A stretch of 31,859 nt of DNA from an uncultured Opitutia bacterium (GCA_903868455.1 CAIPVK010000149.1:1-31859), one strand, 5' to 3'; positions 14,881 through 23,262 are shown, counted from the stretch's first letter. Translations and numbers: made by a program. Notes: generated from the sequence alone by a model not told the origin.

Positions 14881-16790
14881 GCGACACCCGCCGACCCCGA
14901 CCCGCCTTTCCCGTGCCCCCCTCCCCTTCCCACCCCTCCGACGACACCCAGCGGCTCCACGTCGTGGTCGTCGGCCACGTCGACCACGGCAAGTCCACCT
15001 TCGTCGGCCGCCTGCTGCACGACACCGACTCCCTGCCCGACGGCAAGATCGAGCAGGTCAAGGCCGCCTGCGCGGCCGAGCGGATGGACTTCGAGTTCGC
15101 CTTCCTCCTCGACGCCCTGCTCGAGGAGCAGGAGCAGAACATCACCATCGACACCACGCGCATCTTCTTCCGCACGCGCCGCCGCAACTACGCCATCATC
15201 GACGCGCCCGGCCACCGCGAGTTCCTCAAGAACATGGTCACGGGCGCGGCCAGCGCCTCCGCCGCCCTCCTCCTCATCGACGCCCAGGAGGGCGTGATGG
15301 ACCAGTCCCGCCGCCACGCCGTCCTGCTCTCGATGCTCGGCATCCGGCAGATCGTCGTCCTCGTCAACAAGATGGACCTCGTCGGGCACTCCGAGGAGGC
15401 CTTCCGCAAGGTCGTCGCGGAGTACACCGCCTTCCTCGGCTCCCTCGGCGTCGAGGCCCGGCTCTTCATCCCCATCGCCGCCCGCCACGGCGACAACGTC
15501 GTCCAGCGCTCCGCCGCCATGCCCTGGCACAAGGGGCCCACCGTGGCCGAGGCGCTCGACGGGCTCGAGCACGGCGAGGACCTCGCCGCCCTGCCCCTCC
15601 GCCTGCCCGTCTCCGACATCTACCGCTTCGACCACCGCCGCATCATCGCGGGCCGGGTCGAGGCCGGCGTCCTACGCCCCTCGGACGAGCTCGTCTTCCT
15701 CCCCGGCGGCCGCCGCTCCGCGGTCAAGGCCTTCGAGGACTGGCCCCGGGTGACCCGCGACCACGTGCCTCCCGGCGGCAGCGCGGGCTTCAGCATGGAG
15801 CACCAGATCTTCGCCGAGCGCGGCCAGATCGCGGCCCACCCCGACCGCCAGCCGCGCGTCGGCCGCGAGTTCCGCGCCCGCCTCTTCTGGCTGAGCAAGG
15901 AGCCGCTCCTCCCCGACCGCCCCTACCGCCTGCGCCTCGGGACGCAGGACGTCCAGGCCTTCGTCACGCGCATCCTCTCGGTGACCGACGCGGACACGCT
16001 CGCCTCGGGCCCCGCCGCCGCCGTCCCGCGCGACTCGGTCGCCGACCTGCTCATCCGCACCGCCGCGCCCGTCGCCTTCGACCTGCACCATGAGTGCGCG
16101 GTCACCGGCCGCTTCGTGCTCGAGGACGCCGTCCGCATCGCCGGCGGCGGCATCATCACCGAGGCGCGCGAGGAGGCCGCCAAGCCGGCCGAGGGCGCCG
16201 TCAGCCGCCAGGAGCGCGCCGCCCGCGCCGGGCACGGCGCCGCCGTCGTCTGGCTCACCGGCCTCTCCGGCTCGGGCAAGTCGACGCTCGCCGAGTCCGT
16301 CGAGCGACGCCTCTTCGACTCCGGCAAGCAGGTGGTGCGGGTGGATGGCGACGACCTCCGGGCCGCGCTGTCCGCCGACCTCGGCTTCACCCCGGAGGCC
16401 CGCGCCGAGAGCGTGCGCCGCGCCGCGGCCGTGGCCGGCCTCTTCGCCGACACCGGCGCCATCGTGCTCGTCACCCTCATCGCGCCGCTCGCCGCCGACC
16501 GCGACCGCGCCCGCAAGTCGCTCGCCCGCCACCCCTACCTCGAGGTCTTCGTCGACGCGCCGGTGGAGGTCTGCGAGGGCCGCGACCCCAAGGGGCTCTA
16601 CGCCAAGGCGCGCCGCGGCGAGATCAAGGAGTTCACCGGCATCAGCTCGCCCTACGAGCGCCCCGAGGACCCCGACGTCCATATCCGCACCGACCAGATC
16701 TCCCTGGCCGAATCCACGGACCGCGTCCTGTCGGCGATCGACGAGGTCGTCCGTCTGGACAAGACCGCGGGTTCCGACTGGGAGGTCTGA
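14877..16790 (+). CDS. cysNC: Bifunctional sulfate adenylyltransferase subunit 1 / APS kinase
   Basis: A 637-residue fusion. The N-terminal EF-Tu-like GTPase CysN (about 1-440) has GHVDHGKST at 33-41, DAPGH at 109-113 and NKMD at 164-167; GTP hydrolysis drives APS synthesis by CysD. The C-terminal APS kinase CysC (about 450-637) has GLSGSGKST at 462-470, VDGDDLR, RAAAVAGLFADTGAIVLV and the late DPKGLYAKARRGEIKEFTGI segment, and would make PAPS. GTG start at 14877 overlaps the cysD stop (GTGA); the first about 25 residues are a Pro-rich extension. Because cysH looks APS-specific, the kinase domain probably supplies PAPS for sulfation or storage. The stop is followed at once by repeat locus C. 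Confidence 0.95.
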   Translation: MSDTRRPRPAFPVPPSPSHPSDDTQRLHVVVVGHVDHGKSTFVGRLLHDTDSLPDGKIEQVKAACAAERMDFEFAFLLDALLEEQEQNITIDTTRIFFRTRRRNYAIIDAPGHREFLKNMVTGAASASAALLLIDAQEGVMDQSRRHAVLLSMLGIRQIVVLVNKMDLVGHSEEAFRKVVAEYTAFLGSLGVEARLFIPIAARHGDNVVQRSAAMPWHKGPTVAEALDGLEHGEDLAALPLRLPVSDIYRFDHRRIIAGRVEAGVLRPSDELVFLPGGRRSAVKAFEDWPRVTRDHVPPGGSAGFSMEHQIFAERGQIAAHPDRQPRVGREFRARLFWLSKEPLLPDRPYRLRLGTQDVQAFVTRILSVTDADTLASGPAAAVPRDSVADLLIRTAAPVAFDLHHECAVTGRFVLEDAVRIAGGGIITEAREEAAKPAEGAVSRQERAARAGHGAAVVWLTGLSGSGKSTLAESVERRLFDSGKQVVRVDGDDLRAALSADLGFTPEARAESVRRAAAVAGLFADTGAIVLVTLIAPLAADRDRARKSLARHPYLEVFVDAPVEVCEGRDPKGLYAKARRGEIKEFTGISSPYERPEDPDVHIRTDQISLAESTDRVLSAIDEVVRLDKTAGSDWEV

Positions 16791-16793
16791 GGC

Positions 16794-16840
16794 GGGGGAT
16801 GGGGGACTATAGGGGGATTGGGGACTAGGGGGATAGGGGC
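16794..16840. repeat. Repeat locus C: G4/G5 runs downstream of cysNC
   Basis: Six runs of four or five G separated by two to six bases (AT, ACTATA, ATT, ACTA, ATA) fill the 56-bp gap between the convergent cysNC and hydrolase genes. It contains GGGGACTAGGGG (16820-16831), also present in locus B (5784-5795). There is no pyrimidine arm here. On the plus strand the pattern fits the G-quadruplex consensus. Confidence 0.85.
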
Positions 16841-16846
16841 GGCGGG

Positions 16847-18634
16847 TCAGCGAGCGGTCGGTCGCGACTTGTCCTTGAAGAAGGCCCACACGCGCTCGGC
16901 GCCGGAGAAGGATTGGATCGGCGGGGGCGCGGACCGCCGGCTTGGCGCGCCAGGCCAGCCATGCCCACCCTCGCGGTCGAGCACCTGCTCGACCACGGCA
17001 CCGCCGGGCGAGGGCGCGAACGTCCGCGTCAGCACCGAGCCCTCGACCTTCTCAAGGGGCGGGCCGGCGCAACGGTTGGCCTTTGCCCAGAACGCCACGA
17101 CCTCGTCGATCGGCTTGTAAGGCGTGGCCTGCGCCCCGCGCACCAAGGCGTTGCCGCTCATGCCGCCGGCCACCGGCACCTCCTCGTCCTTCCCCCCGTT
17201 GATGATGAGAATGGGCAAGGGTGCCTCCGGCGGCCGATCAAGCGTGAACATCGAGGCTACAACAGGCGCGACGGCGGCCAGGCGACGCGGTCGGGCCGCC
17301 GCGTAGACGAAGCCCATCATGCCGCCGTTCGATCCGCCGGTCAGGTAAATCCGCGAGGGGTCGGCGCCGCGCTCGGCGACCAGATGGTCGATGAGCGCGT
17401 CGAGGAAGGCGACGTCGTCGGCGTCCCGCACCTGTCGCCGGAGAAGATGTCCGGTGTTCCAGGCATGCCGATCCTGGCCGTAGTCGGTTCCCTCCGGATA
17501 GACGGCGATGAATCCCTCGCGCTCGGCCAGACGATCGAATCCCGAGCTTGCGCGCATCCGGGCCGCGCTGCCCATGCCGCCGTGGAGGACAAGCACGGCG
17601 GGGCGAACCCCGTCGCGCGGCGTGTTGAAGACAAGGGCGCGCCGGTCGGCGCCCGAGGCCAAGGTGAGCCGGACCTCCTCCCCGGTCGCGCGGACAGGCC
17701 GAGGCTCCTCAACGATCCGCCCGAAGGCCTTCCGGTGGAACTCCCATCCGGCGTCGCCTAGCGCCTCCGTCAGCCGCACCGGCTCGTGGCCGACCCCCGG
17801 CACGACCTGCCAGCCATGGGGGATGCCGAGCCGCGTCAGCAGCTCATGGAAATCGCGGTTGTTGCCGAGGGTCTCGTCCTTCTCCCCCACGACCATCCGC
17901 ACGGGGGTCTCACGGGCGATCCGCGCGGCGTTCGCCTCGGCCCAGCGTCGCGGGCTCGCCTCGGCGAACCTCGCCTGGTCGCCGCCGAAGGCCCGTCGCA
18001 GCAGGGCCTCGGCCTGGATGCGACTCGCCCGCGGGGTCCGCTCGAGCCGCTCCTGCAGGGGGCCGGCGCCGAGCATCGACACGGCTCCGAAGACCTCCGG
18101 GAACTTGAAGCCCAGGCGGGCGGCGCCGTAGCCCCCCATGCTGAAGCCCTCCAGGAGACGTCCCTCCCGCCGCGCGACGGTCCGCCACGCGGCGTCGACG
18201 TGGGGAACCAGCTCGCGCACGACCTGCGTCTCGATCGGCCGGGTGCCGTCGGCCCAATCCACATACATGCCCATCTCCAGCCCGTTGACGAAGACGACGA
18301 GGCAGGGCGGCAGCTTGCCGGCCTCGATCGCGGCGTCGAAGCGCCTCGCCACCTGGGGGATGCCCGAGAAGCCGCCGCCGGAACCGTGGAGCCAGTACAC
18401 CACGGGGAAACGACGGTCCCTCTCGCGCTCGTAGGCGGCGGGACGGTAGATATGGTAGCTGACCTGCGCGCGGGCGGAGGGGCTCTCGAAGACCCGGCGC
18501 TCCACCCCGCGGGCCTCGGCTGTCTCGGTCAGCCACCGGGGCGGACCGAAATCGTCGGAGGACGTCGGTTCGGCACCGGAGCCCCCTGCGCGAGCCATGA
18601 GCGCGATAAGCGGGATGATAAGGAGACGTCGCAT
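16847..18634 (-). CDS. Exported tandem alpha/beta hydrolase: esterase-D-like plus LpqC/PHB-depolymerase-like domains
   Basis: A 595-residue protein with a signal peptide (about 1-20; an ATG at 18634 gives MRRLLIIPLIALMARAGG). Domain 1 (about 45-300) is a PF00756-type esterase: VVYWLHGSGG, nucleophile Ser165 in GFSMGGYG, and VPGVGHEP with the probable catalytic His. Domain 2 (about 315-585) is a CE1/LpqC-like esterase: LVLHGGMG, the nucleophile Ser435 in GGSNGGMM, GGKDEEVP and GGHGWPG. Both catalytic sites look intact. Feruloyl- or acetyl-xylan esterase and polyester hydrolysis are all possible; the substrate is not identifiable. It is divergent from another exported hydrolase. The C-terminal tail FFKDKSRPTAR ends near locus C. 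Confidence 0.85.
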   Translation of the reverse strand: MRRLLIIPLIALMARAGGSGAEPTSSDDFGPPRWLTETAEARGVERRVFESPSARAQVSYHIYRPAAYERERDRRFPVVYWLHGSGGGFSGIPQVARRFDAAIEAGKLPPCLVVFVNGLEMGMYVDWADGTRPIETQVVRELVPHVDAAWRTVARREGRLLEGFSMGGYGAARLGFKFPEVFGAVSMLGAGPLQERLERTPRASRIQAEALLRRAFGGDQARFAEASPRRWAEANAARIARETPVRMVVGEKDETLGNNRDFHELLTRLGIPHGWQVVPGVGHEPVRLTEALGDAGWEFHRKAFGRIVEEPRPVRATGEEVRLTLASGADRRALVFNTPRDGVRPAVLVLHGGMGSAARMRASSGFDRLAEREGFIAVYPEGTDYGQDRHAWNTGHLLRRQVRDADDVAFLDALIDHLVAERGADPSRIYLTGGSNGGMMGFVYAAARPRRLAAVAPVVASMFTLDRPPEAPLPILIINGGKDEEVPVAGGMSGNALVRGAQATPYKPIDEVVAFWAKANRCAGPPLEKVEGSVLTRTFAPSPGGAVVEQVLDREGGHGWPGAPSRRSAPPPIQSFSGAERVWAFFKDKSRPTAR

Positions 18635-18681
18635 GGTGTGTCGGGTCAGCCACCTCCGTCGGGGGACCCTTGCGGTACCTG

Positions 18682-18715
18682 GATGAAACACCTGGTTTGC
18701 CCGCGGTGTTTCGTC
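18682..18715. promoter_or_regulatory. Operator-like inverted repeat in the divergent hydrolase promoter
   Basis: GATGAAACACC (18682-18692) and GGTGTTTCGTC (18705-18715) match as an inverted repeat at 10 of 11 positions with a 12-nt spacer, inside the 87-bp gap between the two divergent hydrolase genes and only 6 nt from one ATG. Two half-sites one to two turns apart fit a dimeric repressor; none is encoded nearby. Confidence 0.5.
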
Positions 18716-18721
18716 ACATTG

Positions 18722-19747
18722 ATGGCAAATCACCTCCGCATCCTCCTGCTCACGCTCATGATATCCTCATCCGTGACGGCGGCGGGCTCGCTGGACGCCC
18801 CGGGAGCCCACAAGGTCGAGACCCTCGACTTCCCCGTCCTCCGGGACGGCTCGCGCGACGGTCGGATCGTGCCCATCAAGGTCCTCCTGCCATCCGGAAC
18901 GGGACGCTGCCCGCTCGTGGTTGTGTCACATGGAGCCGGAGGCGATCGGGACACGCATCACGCGGCGTCCCGCCATCTCGCCTCGCACGGATATGCGGTC
19001 CTCTGCCTCGAGCACGTCGGCAGCAACCGCGCCCGCCTGACGGAAGGCCTGAGGCTCGCCCGCAATCTCGACGCGATGATCCGCGACTCCGCCGAGGTCC
19101 TCGGGCGCCCGAGGGACGTCGGCTTCGCGATCGACCAAGCCGAGGAGTGGAACCGCTCGCACGAGCGGATGAAGGGGCGGCTCGACACGGGCAAGACCGC
19201 GGTGATGGGGCACTCGTTCGGCGCCTTCACCGCCATGGTGTGCTGCGGCATGCGGCCCGCCCTCGACTGGCTGGAACCCAAGGTCGGGACCGGCAAGGGC
19301 CTGGGCCCGGATCTCGGCGACCCAAGGGTGAGATGCGGCGTCGCGCTCTCACCGCAGGGCGTGGGCGAGCCCTTCTTCATCAGGGAGAGCTTCGCCTCGC
19401 TGAAGGTCCCCCTCCTGGGGATATCGGGAACCGAGGACCGTCAGCAGAACGGGCTCCCCGCCGATAACCGCCGGGAAGCCTTCGCCCTTTGGCCGAAGGG
19501 CGACCATCGGTTCGTATGGCTGTCCAACGCGCGGCACCTCGACTTCACCGACTCCACGGGAAGCGGACGCCGGGCGTCCCCCTCTCCCAACCGGGACGAT
19601 GTCCAGGTCGTGGTGCGGGCGGCGACCCTGCTCTTCCTCGACGCCCATCTCAGGGGAGACACCGTCGCGGCCCGGCTGCTGAACACAGAGACCCTCCGGG
19701 AGTACCGACGGGGGAAGGTGGACCAGGTCGAGGTGCTTGCAAGATAA
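18722..19747 (+). CDS. Exported alpha/beta hydrolase (PAF-acetylhydrolase/dienelactone-hydrolase-like)
   Basis: A 341-residue protein with a signal peptide of about 21 residues (MANHLRILLLTLMISSSVTA). The hydrolase core shows the oxyanion segment VVVSHGAGGDRDTH, the nucleophile elbow GHSFGAF with Ser165, LGISGTEDRQ with a possible acid residue and ARHLDF with the probable catalytic His near the end. DAPGAHKVETLDFPVLRD after the signal peptide and the long lid-like helix region (about 95-150) fit PAF-acetylhydrolase-like/chlorophyllase-fold enzymes. The substrate is unknown. An in-frame ATG at 18683 would add 13 residues spanning the inverted repeat; the signal peptide argues for 18722. It is convergent with umuC. 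Confidence 0.8.
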   Translation: MANHLRILLLTLMISSSVTAAGSLDAPGAHKVETLDFPVLRDGSRDGRIVPIKVLLPSGTGRCPLVVVSHGAGGDRDTHHAASRHLASHGYAVLCLEHVGSNRARLTEGLRLARNLDAMIRDSAEVLGRPRDVGFAIDQAEEWNRSHERMKGRLDTGKTAVMGHSFGAFTAMVCCGMRPALDWLEPKVGTGKGLGPDLGDPRVRCGVALSPQGVGEPFFIRESFASLKVPLLGISGTEDRQQNGLPADNRREAFALWPKGDHRFVWLSNARHLDFTDSTGSGRRASPSPNRDDVQVVVRAATLLFLDAHLRGDTVAARLLNTETLREYRRGKVDQVEVLAR

Positions 19748-19769
19748 CGGCAGCCGGACCCGCGGCGCC

Positions 19770-21086
19770 TCACTCGTGGAAGCGGATGCGCGTCCGCGGC
19801 AGCCGCGGGCCATCCGCCTTCGCCACCGGCAGGCGCTCCGCGTCGGTCGTCGAGAGCTCGGTCAGCCGCTCCGACTTGCCCTTCCACGCGCGCTCGAGTC
19901 CCGTGCTGGCGAGCCGGACGACGTCCCGCCCGAGCTTGGCGTTGAGCGCGTCCATCGCCGTCATCAGGCGCCGTCGCGCCTCGCTCTCGCCCGCGCCCAG
20001 GCCGGGGAGCATCGGCTGCGAGCGGTCCGCCGGCGAGAGGCCGAGCAGGAAGACCCCCGCCTTCTTCCAGCGGAAGCCCGGCTCCCAGAACCCGGCGAGC
20101 GCCTGCGCGGCGGCGGCGGCGAGCCGACGCGCGTCCTGGGTCGGCGGATCCAGCCGCACGGCCGCCTCGGCCCGGCGCTGCGGCTCGTCGGGGCGGTGCT
20201 TGTTGGTGCGGGCGAAGCCCACGAGCTCGGAGGCGACGAGGCCGTCCTCGCGGAGCTTCCGCGCCGCCTGGGCCGCGTGGTAGGCGAGCGCCTCCTCGAG
20301 CTCGGCCCGGTCCGTCACAGGATGCCCGAAGGAACGCGAGGAGAGGATGCTGCGGCGCGGCGCGGCCTCCTCGACCAGGTCGCGGCAGGGCACGCCGCGC
20401 GCCTCCAACGCGAGGCGTTCGCCGACCACGCCGGCGAAGCTCCGCAGGCGGGCCGGCTCGGCCTCGGCGAGGTCGGCGACCGTCACGATGCCGTGGGAGC
20501 GCAATCGGGACGCCAGACCGGGGCCGACCCCCCAGAGCCGGTCGACCGCGAGCGGGCGCGTCAGCGCGAGGCGCGCGGCCGGGTCCGAGGGGATGACGCG
20601 CACGCCGCCCGAGGCGCGGTCGCCCTTGGCCAGCTCGTTGGCCAACTTGCAGAGGAGCAGCGTCGGGGCGAGGCCGATGGAGACGCCGATGCCCGTGCGC
20701 GCGCGCACCTCCTCGCGGATGCGCCGGCCGAGGGCCTCCGCCTCGGCGTCCGGCATGTCGGGGAAGCCGAGGAAGGCCTCGTCGATGGAGTAGACCTCGA
20801 TGTCCCTCGCCTGCTCCGCCAGCACCTCCATCACGCGCGCGGAGAAGTCGCCGTAGACGGCGAAGTTGGAGGAGGCGACGTGCACGCCGTGCGTCTCGCA
20901 GAGGCGGCGCACCTGGAAGAAGGGCGCGCCCATCGGGATGCCGAGCGCCTTGGCCTCGGACGAGCGCGCGACGACGCAGCCGTCGTTGTTGGACAGCACG
21001 ATGACCGGCACGCCCTCGAGCGCCGGGTTCAGCGCGCGCTCGCACGAGGCGTAGAAGTTGTTGCAGTCGGCGAGCGCGCGGAGCAC
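19770..21086 (-). CDS. umuC: DNA polymerase V catalytic subunit UmuC (Y-family)
   Basis: A 438-residue translesion polymerase. The palm motifs are ADCNNFYASCE near residues 6-16, NNDGCVVARS near 33-42 and YSIDEAFLGF near 100-109. The thumb helix-hairpin-helix region LWGVGPGLASRLRSHGI and the little-finger domain follow. The last about 60 residues (RRRLMTAMDALNAKLGRDVV, with RAWKGKSERLTELSTT) are the DUF4113-type tail of UmuC. It starts at GTG, 3 nt after the umuD stop, so they form one operon. It should be SOS-induced and act with UmuD' and RecA to bypass damage. Confidence 0.96.
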   Translation of the reverse strand: MLRALADCNNFYASCERALNPALEGVPVIVLSNNDGCVVARSSEAKALGIPMGAPFFQVRRLCETHGVHVASSNFAVYGDFSARVMEVLAEQARDIEVYSIDEAFLGFPDMPDAEAEALGRRIREEVRARTGIGVSIGLAPTLLLCKLANELAKGDRASGGVRVIPSDPAARLALTRPLAVDRLWGVGPGLASRLRSHGIVTVADLAEAEPARLRSFAGVVGERLALEARGVPCRDLVEEAAPRRSILSSRSFGHPVTDRAELEEALAYHAAQAARKLREDGLVASELVGFARTNKHRPDEPQRRAEAAVRLDPPTQDARRLAAAAAQALAGFWEPGFRWKKAGVFLLGLSPADRSQPMLPGLGAGESEARRRLMTAMDALNAKLGRDVVRLASTGLERAWKGKSERLTELSTTDAERLPVAKADGPRLPRTRIRFHE

Positions 21087-21089
21087 GGG

Positions 21090-21521
21090 TCAGGCGGTGC
21101 GGCGGACGACGGCGACGACGACGCCCCAGACCGCGAAGCCCTCCTCGGGCACCGGGATGGCGGCGTAACGCGGGTTCTCGGCGCGGAGCTCCCAGCCGCC
21201 CCGCCCGCGCGCGAGGCGCTTGACGGTCAGCTCGCCCCCGAGGGCGACGACCACGATCGAGCCGTCGGCGGCCTTGGCCGAGCGGTCGACCGCCAGGAGG
21301 TCGCCGTCGAGGATGCCGGCGCCGGACATCGACTCGCCCTCGACGCGGAGGAAGAAGGTCGCGCCCGGCCGGCGCACGAGGTGGGCGTTCAGGTCGATGC
21401 GACGCTCGAGGTGGTCGTCGGCGGGCGAGGGGAAGCCCGCGGCGATCCGGCAACCGAGCAGGGGGAAGTCCGCCGCCGTCGCGGCCTCGTCGGCTCGCCC
21501 CATCTCGCGCAATCGCACCAT
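21090..21521 (-). CDS. umuD: UmuD-type self-cleaving S24 peptidase (DNA polymerase V subunit)
   Basis: A 143-residue LexA-like protein. The cleavage site is Ala28-Gly29 (CRIAAGFPS), the nucleophile Ser64 (EGESMSGAGI) and the general base Lys101 (LTVKRLARG). The spacings of 36 and 37 residues are those of E. coli UmuD (Gly25, Ser60, Lys97 as I recall). RecA-assisted autocleavage would yield UmuD', the active partner of UmuC. An ATG at 21503 (MGRADEA) is an alternative start giving 137 residues. The upstream ATG at 21521 lies 2 nt from the SOS box. Confidence 0.95.
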   Translation of the reverse strand: MVRLREMGRADEAATAADFPLLGCRIAAGFPSPADDHLERRIDLNAHLVRRPGATFFLRVEGESMSGAGILDGDLLAVDRSAKAADGSIVVVALGGELTVKRLARGRGGWELRAENPRYAAIPVPEEGFAVWGVVVAVVRRTA

Positions 21522-21523
21522 GG

Positions 21524-21535
21524 GAACAAATGTTC
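21524..21535. promoter_or_regulatory. SOS box (LexA operator) of umuDC
   Basis: GAACAAATGTTC is a perfect GAAC-N4-GTTC palindrome ending 2 nt from the umuD ATG at 21521. TTGACT on the minus strand at 21556-21551 is a plausible -35, which would place the box over the -10/start region, where a repressor would block initiation. It matches the Gram-positive LexA consensus. Confidence 0.82.
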
Positions 21536-21599
21536 ACCTTCCGCGGACCAAGTCAAGGCCCGGCAGCCGGCGGCGTCCCGATGACGCGTCGGACCGGCC

Positions 21600-22559
<960 letters not shown>

Positions 22560-22566
22560 GGCGAAA

Positions 22567-22585
22567 CCTTGGTTGGTTACCGAGG
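22567..22585. promoter_or_regulatory. Palindromic candidate operator upstream of cysK
   Basis: CCTTGGTTGGTTACCGAGG is a 19-bp palindrome with half-sites CCTnGGT and ACCnAGG and a 5-bp centre. It sits 7 nt upstream of the cysK ATG and downstream of TAATAT on the minus strand (22597-22592), a good -10 box. Its left part resembles the cysI upstream block. A repressor here would block elongation or initiation. Confidence 0.45.
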
Positions 22586-22611
22586 ATTTGGATATTAGCC
22601 CGGACGCCTGC

Positions 22612-22639
22612 AAATAAAAAACCCCGCCGGGGCGGGGTT
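22612..22639 (-). terminator. Rho-independent terminator of infA
   Basis: On the minus strand AACCCCGCC-CC-GGCGGGGTT (22639-22620) is a perfect 9-bp stem whose last bases run into a T tract (TTTTTTATTTG). It lies 10 nt past the infA stop and insulates cysK from infA transcription. Its loop of two bases implies the inner pair opens. Confidence 0.9.
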
Positions 22640-22649
22640 CTCGGGGCGC

Positions 22650-22913
22650 TCAGCGGCGGCGGGGCGGCGGGGCCCCCAGGGGCGGGCGGCTGGTGTCGCG
22701 CAGGCGGTAGGTGATGGTCGCCGAGGAAAGGTCCGCGGTGTTCATCTCGACCTTCACGCGGTCGCCCGGGTTGATCCGGATGTAGTTCTTGCGGAGCTTG
22801 CCGGAGATGCGGCCGAGGACCACGTGCTTGTTGGGCAGCTCGATGCGGAACATCGTGCCGGGGAGGACCTGGAGGATCTTGCCCTCGAGTTCAAGGATTT
22901 GGCCTTCGGACAT
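22650..22913 (-). CDS. infA: Translation initiation factor IF-1 with C-terminal extension
   Basis: IF-1 binds the ribosomal A site during initiation. Residues 1-72 match the OB-fold: EGQILELEGKILQVLPGTMF, a quoted piece of family type, then VVLGRISGKLRKNYIRINPGDRV. The 87-residue product is about 15 residues longer than the usual 71-73 and ends in the basic, Pro-rich tail SRPPLGAPPPRRR. The ATG at 22913 (MSEGQ) is the family start; a longer frame would add 12 unrelated residues. No clear Shine-Dalgarno sequence precedes it. It is monocistronic, with its own terminator, and divergent from tadA across repeat locus D. Confidence 0.93.
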   Translation of the reverse strand: MSEGQILELEGKILQVLPGTMFRIELPNKHVVLGRISGKLRKNYIRINPGDRVKVEMNTADLSSATITYRLRDTSRPPLGAPPPRRR

Positions 22914-22949
22914 CGGGGTGAGGAACGCGGCAAGGCGGCCGGGAGTCAA

Positions 22950-23262
22950 GGGGATATGGGGAGCGGGGAGCGCGGTGCGGGGAGCGAGGAGTGGGGGTCA
23001 GGCTGTGGGCTAGGGGAATCGGGCTAAGGGGAGCGAGGTGCGGGGAGCGCGTCGCAATTGCAGGATGTAGAAGTCTGAAATTTTCCTATCGTCCCTCACC
23101 ATGGCTCGCAGGTAGCCTTCCGACGTAGCCATTTCAGACAAGAGCGTCGCCCTGCCCCTGTCTCACCCTCGCTCCCCACTCCTCGCAGCCCGCTCCCCAC
23201 TCCCCACACCTAGCAGCCCGCTCCCCACTCCCCACTCCTCGCTCCCCCTCCTCGTTCTCCCC
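22950..23262. repeat. Repeat locus D: GGGGAGCG/CGCTCCCC inverted repeat with an inserted central module
   Basis: The 349-bp divergent gap between infA and tadA has no convincing gene. Left arm (about 22950-23048): G-rich GGGGAGCG units, plus CTAGGGGAAT (23010-23019), which also occurs in locus B (5773-5782). Right arm (about 23151-23262): the reverse-complement type CGCTCCCCACTCCCC. GCGAGGAGTGGGG (22984-22996) is perfectly inverted at 23174-23186. The right arm contains a 23-bp direct repeat (23185-23207 and 23213-23235). The non-repetitive middle is described separately. Promoters of both genes must lie within or around this DNA. Confidence 0.85.
23049..23150. mobile_element. Central module of locus D flanked by 7-bp direct repeats (possible small inserted element)
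   Basis: GCGTCGC at 23049-23055 and again at 23144-23150 bracket about 88 nt whose base composition is much less G-rich than the arms. Inside, GTCTGAAAT (23073-23081) and ATTTCAGAC (23131-23139) are a perfect 9-bp inverted repeat, and GGCT (23103-23106) pairs with AGCC (23127-23130) directly inside it. Direct repeats outside and inverted repeats inside resemble a MITE or a structured RNA. No transposase is present. Confidence 0.35.

Noticed and set aside
19748..19769. A terminator in the gap between the convergent hydrolase and umuC genes
   Set aside because: Only 22 bp are present and no stem with a T tract can be drawn.
22560..22611. T-box or SAM riboswitch in the cysK leader
   Set aside because: The leader is about 50 nt and contains only a promoter-like sequence and a palindrome.
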